Origin: Planctomycetota bacterium
Lineage (GTDB): Bacteria; Planctomycetota; UBA1135; JADKAF01
DNA length: 64,000 nt
Assembly (NCBI GenBank): GCA_016719295.1
Contig: JADKAF010000002.1
Coordinates: 141,908-205,907, forward strand
Reading direction: 5' to 3'
In this document: positions 50,603 through 59,001 of the stretch, piece after piece
Numbering within the stretch: position 1 is the first letter of the stretch
How the letters are laid out: each line of letters starts with the position of its first letter
Notes under the pieces: model-generated
What the model was told of the DNA's origin: nothing
Seen by the model: only the letters and a program-made list of their open reading frames with translations
The model's database searches: none
Made by a program: the position numbers and the translations under genes

Positions 50603-53176
50603 ATGAGATCCACGCTCCTCCTGCTCGCGCCTTTCGCCCTCGCCGCGGTCGCGCGAGCGCAGAACCAGGCGCCGCTCGCTCCGCGCATCAGCGAGCCCAC
50701 GGCGAACTGGGTGAACGTCCATCCGCAGGACGTGCACATGGAGACGCTGGGCTTCCAGGATCCGAACCCGGGTGATACGCACACGGCGACCGACTGGGAG
50801 CTCGTGCAGCTCTCGAACGCCGTCCGCGTGTGGAGCTTCCTCAGCGCAGGCACGACCCATCTCCAGCACGTGCACTTGGGCGACGGCGTCTTCGAAGGGC
50901 CGCTCGCGGGCTGGGCGACGCTCGACGAAGAAGTGGGCTATCGCCTGCGCGTGCGTCATCGCGATGCGAGCGGCGATCCGGCGACGGAATGGAGCCCGTG
51001 GAGCGAGCGCTCGTTCTACACGACGCGCGCGACCGGCAACACCGCGCTCGAGCTCGGCGACATCGCCGCGGTTCCCGCGCCGAGCTGGAGCGATGATCAA
51101 GGGGCGGCGATCGACCTGCCCTTCTACGGTCCGACGACTGCGGAGATGCGCCTCGAGGCCGCGACGGGTCCGCTGCTGCTGCGAATCCAAGCGCAGAGCG
51201 CGAGCGGCAACGCCGTGACGAACCCTCCGGCGATCACGGCGCACATCCCGCTGCGCATCGTGATCGAGAGCGGCTCGCAGGCGCTCGCGCTGCCGCCGAG
51301 CGTGCTGCGCGTCGCGGAGGCGGGCTGCGACGTGCATCGCATCTTGCTGCCGGCGATCAACCTGGCCGCGGGCGCGCGCTCGGACTACTGGGTGAGCTTG
51401 CAGGGCACGACCTATCTCGGCAGCGCGAACCAGACCGCGCCGAGCTGGTCGCTGCTCGCGCGCGGGCCGCGCGTGCCTTGGCTCGCGCGCGAGGTGGGCT
51501 ACGAAGTCGAGGAGGTCGCAGGCGGGTTGCGTCTGCCGGTGAACCTCGCGTTCCACCCGAACGCCGAGAATGCGGGCCCGCTCGATCCGTTCGTCTACGT
51601 GACCGAGCTCTACGGCACGATCAAGACCGTGCTGAAGAACGGCACCGTGCTCGACTACGCGACCAACCTGCTGAACTACGTGCCGAACGGCGCCTTCCCC
51701 GGCGCGGGCGAGCAAGGGCTCACCGGCATCGCGGTCGATCCCGCATCGGGCGATCTCTTCGTCAGTCGACTCTCCTTCGTCGCCGCGTCGGGCAGCCACG
51801 AGCCCAGCATCGTGCGGCTCAGCAGCATCGACGGCGGGCGCACTTCGATCTCGCGCAGCGTCGTGCTGAACATGCCCGGCGAGTCGCAGGCGCAGTCGCA
51901 CCAGATCTCGAACCTGGAGATCGTGGGCGGCCGGCTCTTCGCGCACATGGGCGACGGCTTCGTCACGGCCACGGCGCTCAATCTCGACTCGTTCCGCGGC
52001 AAGGTGCTCTGCCTCGAGCTCTCCGGCGCCGCCTCGTCGACGAATCCGTTCTACAACGCCGCGAACGGCATCACCGCGCGCGACTACATCTACGCGTACG
52101 GTTTGCGCAATCCCTTCGGCGGCGGCTACCGCGCCGCGGACGGCTTCCGCTACGAGGTCGAGAACGGGCCCACGGTGGATCGCTTCGCGCGCGTCGAGCC
52201 GGGGGCCAACTACGGCTTCGACGGCACTGACGCCAGCATGGCGATCCGCGCGATCTTCAACTGGAGCCCTGCGATGGCGCCGGTGAACGTGGTCTTCGTG
52301 CAGCCCTCGACCTTCGGCGGCAGCGGCTTCCCCGCCTCGAAGCAAGACCGCGCCTTCGTCTCCGAGTCGGGGCCCACCTACGCCTCGGGAACGCAGACGC
52401 GCGGCAAGGCGATCAGCGAGTTCGCGATGGATCTCAACGGGAACCGCCTCGCCGGACCGATCCCCTTCGTCGAGTACGTGGGCACGGGACACGCGACCGC
52501 GGTCGGCTTGGCGGCCGGACCCGACGGCCTCTACTTCACCGAGCTCTATCGCGACGCGGGCGGCGCCGGCCCGACCGCGACGGGAGCTCGCCTCTTGCGC
52601 GTGCGCTTCACCGCCGCGGACGACTGCGATGGCAACGGGCTCAGCGACGCGTGCGAGATCGCGGTGGGCACGCAACCGGACTGCAACGGCAACAGCTTCC
52701 CCGACGCCTGCGACCTCTCCAGCGGGCGCGCGCGCGACTTCGATGCGAACGGCCGCCCCGACTCCTGCGATCCGCTGGAGGCGGACCGCGACGAGATCTC
52801 CACCGCGACCGGCGGACAAGTCGCCTTCTCGCTGCACCCCGACCTCGCCTACGCGAATCGGCCCTACCTCTTGGTGGGCTCGGCCAGCGGCACGCAGCCG
52901 GGCACGCCGCTCGGCAGCGTGGTGCTGCCGCTCAACGTGATCGGCGACCTCTGGTTCCAGATCACGCTGAGCTTCCCGAACAGCGCGTTGCTCACCACCA
53001 GCTTCGCGAACCTGGACGGCGCCGCGCGCGGCAATGCAGCGCTCGTCGTGCCGCCGGCACTCGGGCCGCAGTTCCTCGGCCTCGAGCTGCACCACGCGTA
53101 CGTGCTCTTCGATCCCGCCGCGGGCTTCGCGATCGACTTCGCGAGCAACGGCATGCCGCTGCGGCTCGTGCTCTGA
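50603..53176 (+). CDS. secreted PQQ-type sugar dehydrogenase-like protein, copy 1
   Basis: The 857-residue protein has a signal peptide (LLLLAPFALAAVARAQ), then a fibronectin-like lead (ATDWELVQLSNAVRVWSF) seen in exported sugar-binding proteins. The soluble glucose/sorbosone-dehydrogenase-type propeller (~300-660) shows VEEVAGGLRLPVNLAFHP, VTELYGTIKTV, GLTGIAVDPASGDLF, YAYGLRNPFGGGYRA and VGLAAGPDGLYFTELYRDA. Cys-rich calcium-binding repeats follow (DCDGNGLSDACEIA, DCNGNSFPDACDL), and the ~125-residue beta tail comes last. Substrate and PQQ use are inferred from the fold family only. It is a paralogue of the gene at 54219, from which one lipoprotein gene separates it. Confidence 0.82.
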   Translation: MRSTLLLLAPFALAAVARAQNQAPLAPRISEPTANWVNVHPQDVHMETLGFQDPNPGDTHTATDWELVQLSNAVRVWSFLSAGTTHLQHVHLGDGVFEGPLAGWATLDEEVGYRLRVRHRDASGDPATEWSPWSERSFYTTRATGNTALELGDIAAVPAPSWSDDQGAAIDLPFYGPTTAEMRLEAATGPLLLRIQAQSASGNAVTNPPAITAHIPLRIVIESGSQALALPPSVLRVAEAGCDVHRILLPAINLAAGARSDYWVSLQGTTYLGSANQTAPSWSLLARGPRVPWLAREVGYEVEEVAGGLRLPVNLAFHPNAENAGPLDPFVYVTELYGTIKTVLKNGTVLDYATNLLNYVPNGAFPGAGEQGLTGIAVDPASGDLFVSRLSFVAASGSHEPSIVRLSSIDGGRTSISRSVVLNMPGESQAQSHQISNLEIVGGRLFAHMGDGFVTATALNLDSFRGKVLCLELSGAASSTNPFYNAANGITARDYIYAYGLRNPFGGGYRAADGFRYEVENGPTVDRFARVEPGANYGFDGTDASMAIRAIFNWSPAMAPVNVVFVQPSTFGGSGFPASKQDRAFVSESGPTYASGTQTRGKAISEFAMDLNGNRLAGPIPFVEYVGTGHATAVGLAAGPDGLYFTELYRDAGGAGPTATGARLLRVRFTAADDCDGNGLSDACEIAVGTQPDCNGNSFPDACDLSSGRARDFDANGRPDSCDPLEADRDEISTATGGQVAFSLHPDLAYANRPYLLVGSASGTQPGTPLGSVVLPLNVIGDLWFQITLSFPNSALLTTSFANLDGAARGNAALVVPPALGPQFLGLELHHAYVLFDPAAGFAIDFASNGMPLRLVL

Positions 53177-53219
53177 ACCCGCGGTGACCGCATGCGCTCC
53201 TAGCCGCAGAGGAAAGCAC

Positions 53220-54194
53220 ATGCGCCACCGCACCGGCTCCGCGATCTCCACGGCTCTGCTCTCCGCCGCCAGCGCGCTGCTGATGGTGAGCTGCGCGTCG
53301 CGTGCGACGCAGCCTCAGAGCGACGACGCGCGCGCCGTCGCGGAGCGCTTCATCGCGGCGTTCGGGGCCGGCGAGCTGGAGAAGCTGCGAGCTCTCTTCG
53401 CTGCAGAGATCCAATGGGACTTGCGCGACCTCCACGCGGGCGACGGGGAAGGTCGCGATGCCTTGATGGCGACCCTGGAGCACTTCCGCAGCATCGTTCC
53501 CGATGCGCGCATCGAAGAGGCCGAGATCTTCGTCGACGGCACGAGCGTCATGATCTTCGCCGTGCAGAGAGGACGCCTTACAAGCACGGTGAACTCGATC
53601 GCGAGCCGTACCGAAAGAGAGCTCGGCGGTCGAGCCAACGTGCGCCTGCGTCTCCGCGAAGGACGGATCGATGCCTTGCGTTGGAACTGCACGTCCATCG
53701 ACGAGGGCGAGCGCTTGGTGGAGGTGGTCGTAGAGGCTCCACCCGAGGAGCCGGAGATCGACTGGATCTTCCCAGCGCTGGACCTCGCCGGCTCAGCGCG
53801 CGCCTTCACGCTCGACCCGAAGCCATCCAAAGAGAAGCAACTCGAACCCGACTTCGACCCACGGACCGGCGAGCGCCGGGCGTTCGGCGGCTTCCCGGTG
53901 ACAGGTTCCGCGCCCATTGTGGATGAGGTCCGGCGTCGCGAGCTGAGTCGGCTGCTCTATCGCGGCTTGTTCCTCGCGCGATGGCAGGCAGCCTGCTTCC
54001 AACCTCGCCATGCCCTCGAGATCGACGGGCAGGACCGGAAGCTCTGGGTCGTGATCTGCTTCGAGTGCCTTCAGGGGTACTTCGAAGCCCCTGGCCGCAA
54101 GCGGCTCTACTTCAAGATCGCGGGCGAGTCCGAGCCCGGCTTCAGCGAGATCTACCGTTCCCTCGGCCTCACCGTCGCGCCTAAGATCGACTAG
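53220..54194 (+). CDS. lipoprotein with SnoaL/NTF2-like domain
   Basis: The 324-residue protein has a lipoprotein signal (ALLSAASALLMVSC, with lipid-Cys near residue 25). An NTF2/SnoaL-type cone fold (~40-150) shows AVAERFIAAFGAGELEKLRA, FAAEIQWDLRDLH, GRDALMATLEHFRS and VRLRLREGRIDALRW. A second part of ~170 residues, starting near EIDWIFPALDLAG and including WVVICFECLQGYFEA, is unknown to me. It sits between the two sugar dehydrogenase paralogues, 43 bp after the first and 24 bp before the second, so it was either inserted during their duplication or is part of the set. Ribosome-binding site AGAGGAAAG. Confidence 0.7.
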   Translation: MRHRTGSAISTALLSAASALLMVSCASRATQPQSDDARAVAERFIAAFGAGELEKLRALFAAEIQWDLRDLHAGDGEGRDALMATLEHFRSIVPDARIEEAEIFVDGTSVMIFAVQRGRLTSTVNSIASRTERELGGRANVRLRLREGRIDALRWNCTSIDEGERLVEVVVEAPPEEPEIDWIFPALDLAGSARAFTLDPKPSKEKQLEPDFDPRTGERRAFGGFPVTGSAPIVDEVRRRELSRLLYRGLFLARWQAACFQPRHALEIDGQDRKLWVVICFECLQGYFEAPGRKRLYFKIAGESEPGFSEIYRSLGLTVAPKID

Positions 54195-54218
54195 CTCGGC
54201 CCCAGGACCCACCCGCCC

Positions 54219-56799
54219 ATGCTCCGTCGCCCGCTCCTCCTCGCCGCCCTCGCCGCGGCCGCTCCTGCCGCGTTCGCGCAGAACCAGCCGCCGCTCGCAC
54301 CGGTGATCAACGAGCCCACGGCGAACAACGTCCTCGTGCACCCGCAGGACGTGCACATGGAGACGCTCGCGTTCTCCGATCCGAACCCGGGCGACACGCA
54401 CACCGCGACGGACTGGGAGATCCGCCAGGCCTCGAACAACTTGCGCGTCTGGCGCCTGCTCGGCGGCACCGGGCCGAATCGCGTGCACGTGCACTTGGCC
54501 GACGGGGTCTTCGAAGGTCCGCTCACGGGGTGGACGCAGGTCGCGGCGTCTTCGAACTACGTGCTCTGGGTGCGCCACCGCGACTCCAGCGGTGACCCGG
54601 CGACCGAGTGGAGCTCGTGGAGCACGCGCAGCTTCCGCACCAGCACGAGCACGCGCAGCTTCCCGCTCGAGCTCGACGACATCGCCGATGTGCCGGCGCC
54701 GCTCTGGACCGACACGAGCGGCGTGCCCGTCGAGCTGCCGTACACCGGCCCGCAGCCCGCGGAGCTGCGCTTGGAGGCGGCGAGCGGTCCGTTGCTGCTC
54801 CGCATCCAAGCGCAAGCGGCGAGCGGCAACGCGGTGACGAACCCGCCCGCGATCACGGCCCACCTCGCGCTGCGCGTCGTCGTCGAGAGCGGCTCGCAGC
54901 CGCTCGTCCTTCCGCCGACCAACCTGCGCATCGCCGAGCAGGCGGGCTGCGAAGTCCACACGCTGCTCCTGCCCTCGCTGAACCTCGCCGCCGGCGCGCG
55001 CGCCGACTACTGGATCACGATCCAGGGCACGAGCTACCTCGGCAGCTCGACGCAGACCGCTCCGGTCTGGACGCTGCTCGCGCGTGGACCGGCGCTGCCG
55101 TGGGTGTCGCGCCAGGTGGGCTACGAGATCGAAGAGGTCGCGGGCGGGCTGCGCTTGCCGGTGAACGTCGCGTTCCACCCGAACGCCGCGAACGCGCAGC
55201 CGCAGGATCCCTACCTCTACGTGACCGAGCTCTACGGCACGATCAAGACCGTGCTGCGCGACGGCACGGTGCTCACCTACGCGAGCGGGTTATTGAACTA
55301 CACGCCGAATGGCGCCTTCCCCGGGCGAAGGCGAGCAAGGGATGACGGGCATCGCGGTCGATCCCGCGAGCGGCGACCTTTTCGTCGCGCGCCTCGCGCG
55401 CAGCGCCACGAGCTCCAACAACGAGCCGGGCATCGTGCGCCTCAGCAGCTCGGACGGCGGGCGCACCTCCTCCTCCCGCGTCACGATCCTCAACATGCCC
55501 GGCGAGTGGCAGGGCCAGTCGCACCAGATCTCGAATCTGGAGATCGTGGGCGGGCGCCTCTACGCGCACATGGGCGACGGCTTCGATTCGGCCACCGCGC
55601 AGAACCTGAGCTCGTTCCGCGGCAAGATCCTCTGCCTCGAGCTCTCCGGCGCCGCGGCGCCGACGAATCCGTTCTACGACATCGTGAACGGCATCACCGC
55701 GCGCGACTACGTGTGGTGCTACGGTGTCCGCAATCCCTTCGGCGGCGCGCTGCGCGCCGCGGACGGCTTCCGCTACGTGGTCGAGAACGGGCCGTCGATC
55801 GACCGCTTCGCGCGCCTCGTGCAAGGGCGGAACTACCTCTGGAACGGCAGCGACCAGAGCATGAGCAACTTCGCGCTCTACACCTGGAACCCCGCGAGCG
55901 GCCCGGTGAACCTGGCGTTCGTGCAGCCGGAGAGCTTCGGCGGCAGCGGCTACCCCGCGGCGAAGCAAGGTCACGCGTACGTCACCGAGTCGGGCGCCAC
56001 CTACGCGACCGGCCCGCAATCGATCGGCAAGAAGATCACCGAGTGGGTGCTCGACGCGAACGGGAACCGCGTCGCGGGCCCGATCCCCTTCGTCGAGTAC
56101 GTGGGCGCGGGCCAGGCGACCGCGGTCGGCCTCGCCGCGGGACCGGACGGCCTCTACTTCACCGAGCTCTACCGCGACGCCGGCGGCTCGGGCCCCACGA
56201 TCGCCGGCGCGCGCCTCCTGCGCGTGCGCTTCTCCTCGCGCGATGACTGCGACGGCAACGGCCTCCACGACGCCTGCGAGATCGCGACCGGCTCGCAGCC
56301 CGACTGCAACGGCAACAGCTTCCCCGACGGCTGCGACCTCGCGAGCGGGCGCTCCCGCGACTACGACCGCAACGGCCGCCCCGACGAGTGCGAGGCCCTC
56401 TCCGCCGACCGCGACGAGGTCTCGCTCGCGCAGGGCGCGCAGGTCCGGTTCTCGCTGCACCCTGACCTCGCGAACGCCGGCCGGCCCTACTTCCTCATCG
56501 GCTCGGCGAGCGGCACGCAGCCCGGCACCGTCCTCGACGGCCTGACGCTGCCCCTGAACCTCGTGGGCGACGAGTGGTTCCGCCAGATCGTCCTCACGAC
56601 GAACTCGGGCCTCTTCCAGTCGAACTTCGGGAACCTCGACGGCGCCGCTCGCGCGAGCGCGACGCTCCTCGTCCCCCCGAGCTCCGACCCGATCCTCGCC
56701 GGCATCACCCTCCACCACGCCTACGTCCTCTTCGACCCGGCGAACTTCTACGCCATCACCTTCGCGAGCAACGCGCTCCCGCTCCGCCTCACCCCCTGA
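54219..56799 (+). pseudogene. secreted PQQ-type sugar dehydrogenase-like protein, copy 2, frame shifted once
   Basis: Closely similar to the protein at 50603 along its whole length. It has a signal peptide (LLLAALAAAAPAAFAQ), the HPQDVHMETLAFSDPNPGD lead, the propeller with VEEVAGGLRLPVNVAF-type and GMTGIAVDPASGDLF motifs, DCDGNG/DCNGNS repeats and the beta tail. The frame changes at 55323-55325: after NYTPNGAFPG one G must be dropped to continue as EGEQGMTGIAV, exactly as in copy 1 (GAFPGAGEQGLTGIAV). With that repair the product is about 859 residues. The rest of both parts shows no decay, which favours a sequence error or a very recent mutation. A perfect palindrome follows the stop. Confidence 0.82.
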
Positions 56800-56812
56800 G
56801 CCGCCCCCGCGG

Positions 56813-56895
56813 CGAAACCGAACGTACGGTGCCAGAGCAAATTCCTCCGGTTACTAACCGGAGGAATTTGCTCTGGCACCGTACGTTCGGTTTCG
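56813..56895. repeat. perfect 83-bp palindrome (41-bp arms, one central base)
   Basis: Arms 56813-56853 and 56855-56895 are exact inverted repeats around C56854. The element begins 13 bp after the sugar dehydrogenase stop and lies about 115 bp before the OPT gene, so it probably acts as a strong terminator. Its perfection and lower GC content than its surroundings suggest a recently arrived, mobile palindromic repeat. Its outer part CGAACGTACGGTGCCAG has a near match at 8250-8268, next to the secDF terminator. Confidence 0.85.
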
Positions 56896-57009
56896 AAGAG
56901 TCGGCGTGACCGCGGACGTCCGAGCTTGGGGTGATCGCTTCGCGGCCGGTCTTGCTCGCGGGCTCCTCGGCGGGGCAAGATCCCGCCCTTCGTTCCGAGG
57001 AGGAATCGC

Positions 57010-58998
57010 GTGGGCCACTCCGCACCGACGCCGGCACCCAGCAAGGGGCCGGTCGAGCACAAGCCGTTCATCGCCGCCGAGGTCGAGATCCCGGAGTTCA
57101 CGCCGAAGGCGGTGGTGCTCGGCGCGCTCTTCGGCGTCCTCTTCGGCGCCGTGACCGTGTATCTCGCGCTGCGCGCGGGACTCACCGTCTCGGCCTCGAT
57201 CCCGATCGCGGTGCTCTCGATCGCGGTGTTCAAGAAGATCGGCAAGTCGACGATCCTCGAGAACAACCTGGTGCAGACCATCGGCTCGGCCGGGGAGTCG
57301 GTCGCGGCGGGCGTCGTGTTCACCACGCCGGCGTTCCTGTTCATCGCCGGGGGCGAAGAGTTCTTCAACTACCTGCAGATCATGACGCTCGCGGCAGCGG
57401 GCGGGATCCTGGGCGTGCTGCTCATGGTCCCCATGCGGCGCGCGCTGATCGTGAAGGAGCACGGCAACCTCCAGTACCCCGAGGGCGCCGCGTGCGCCGA
57501 GGTGCTGATCGCCGGTGAGAAGGGCGGCGCCATGGCGAAGACCGTCTTCGCTGGCTTCTGGGTGGCTCTCATCTACTCGGTCGTCGGGCGCTTGGTTCAC
57601 TTCTGGAAGGAGACCTTCACCTTCAGCACCGGCGCGAGCGCGGCGCACTACAAGAACGCGACGCTCTCCTCCGAGGTCACCCCCGAGTACCTGGGCGTCG
57701 GCTACATCATCGGGCCGCGCGTCGCCGGCATCATGGTCTCGGGCTCGGTGCTCTCCTGGCTCGCGCTGATCCCACTGCTCTCCGAGCTCGTCCCCGGCGA
57801 TTCGATCCGCGCGGCCCTGACCAAGCTCGGCAAGGACCCGAACCTCGTCGTCGCGAACCCGCCGAAGGCGATCTACGAAGCCTACGTGCGCTACATCGGC
57901 GCCGGCGCCGTCGCGATGGCGGGCCTGCTCACCTTGCTGCGCACCATGCCGACGATCGTCTCCTCGGTGCGCGACTCGCTGCGCGAGATGCGCAAGGGCG
58001 TCGGCGGCGCGGCGCAGAAGCGCACCGAGAAAGACCTCTCGATCGGCCATGTGATCGTGGGCTCGATCGGTCTCGTGCTGGTCCTCGCACTGCTGCCGAA
58101 CCTCCCGATGGGCGGGTTCCCGACGAGCCTGCTCACGGGGCTGCTGATCCTCGTCTTCGGCTTCTTCTTCGTCGCGGTCTCCTCGCGCATCGTCGGGATC
58201 ATCGGCTCGAGCTCGAATCCGATCTCGGGCATGACCATCGCGACCCTGCTCGGCACCTGCTTGATCTTCGTGTCGATGGGCATGGGCGGAGACGCCTATC
58301 AAGGTGCGGCGCTCTGCGTTGGCGCGATCGTCTGCATCGCCGCCGCGAACGCCGGTGCCACCTCGCAGGACCTGAAGACGGGCTTCCTGGTGGGCGCCAC
58401 GCCGAAGAGCCAGCAGATCGGCCTGGTGATCGGCGTCCTCGTGTCGACGCTCGTCATCGGCTTCACGATCCTCGGGCTCCATCACTCGAACCTCGGTCCG
58501 ATCGGCGGCGACAAGATGACCGCGCCGCAAGGCACGCTCATGGCGACCATCATCAAGGGCGTCATGGCGCAGGACCTGCCGTGGGGCTTCATCTTCGTGG
58601 GTGCGGCACTGACGCTCGTCGTGCAGCTCTGCGGGATCTCCGGTCTCGCGTGGGCCGTCGGCGCCTATCTCCCGATCTCGACCACCTTCCCGATCTTCGT
58701 CGGCGGCTGCGTGCGCTGGCTCGTCGACAAGCGGAAGGGTCAGGCCGAGGAGAGCGAGGTGAGCTCGGGCATGCTCTTCTCCACCGGACTCGTCGCGGGC
58801 GGCTCGATCGCCGGCCTCTTGATCGCGTTGCTCACCTCCTGGGGTGTCACCGCGGGCGCGATGGAGAGCATCGGCTTCGGCAAGGACATGAACCTGCTCG
58901 GCCTGATCGGCGGGCAAGGCGAGTGGAGCGCGCTCTTCTTCTACGGTGTGCTCTGCGTGATCCTCATGCGCCGCGCGATGCGTGCGCAGGAGAGCTGA
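57010..58998 (+). CDS. OPT-family oligopeptide/metal-chelate transporter, copy 1
   Basis: The 662-residue protein has many TM helices. OPT-family stretches include AVVLGALFGVLFGAVTVYLA, NLVQTIGSAGESVAAGVVF, REHGVLRYPEG-like VKEHGNLQYPEGAACAEVL, NPISGMTIATLLGTCLIFV and NAGATSQDLKTGFLVGATP. The family moves oligopeptides or metal-siderophore complexes by proton symport. GTG 57010 has GAGGAGG upstream. The second OPT gene starts 3 bp after its stop. The two share ~50% of residues by eye in the conserved stretches, pointing to a tandem duplication. Confidence 0.93.
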   Translation: MGHSAPTPAPSKGPVEHKPFIAAEVEIPEFTPKAVVLGALFGVLFGAVTVYLALRAGLTVSASIPIAVLSIAVFKKIGKSTILENNLVQTIGSAGESVAAGVVFTTPAFLFIAGGEEFFNYLQIMTLAAAGGILGVLLMVPMRRALIVKEHGNLQYPEGAACAEVLIAGEKGGAMAKTVFAGFWVALIYSVVGRLVHFWKETFTFSTGASAAHYKNATLSSEVTPEYLGVGYIIGPRVAGIMVSGSVLSWLALIPLLSELVPGDSIRAALTKLGKDPNLVVANPPKAIYEAYVRYIGAGAVAMAGLLTLLRTMPTIVSSVRDSLREMRKGVGGAAQKRTEKDLSIGHVIVGSIGLVLVLALLPNLPMGGFPTSLLTGLLILVFGFFFVAVSSRIVGIIGSSSNPISGMTIATLLGTCLIFVSMGMGGDAYQGAALCVGAIVCIAAANAGATSQDLKTGFLVGATPKSQQIGLVIGVLVSTLVIGFTILGLHHSNLGPIGGDKMTAPQGTLMATIIKGVMAQDLPWGFIFVGAALTLVVQLCGISGLAWAVGAYLPISTTFPIFVGGCVRWLVDKRKGQAEESEVSSGMLFSTGLVAGGSIAGLLIALLTSWGVTAGAMESIGFGKDMNLLGLIGGQGEWSALFFYGVLCVILMRRAMRAQES

Positions 58999-59001
58999 GC
59001 C

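Noticed and set aside
56748..57368. Minus-strand frame with the phrase NRRNLLWHRTFG across the palindrome
   Set aside because: It is the translation of one arm of the 83-bp palindrome running into the antisense of the OPT gene, not a gene.
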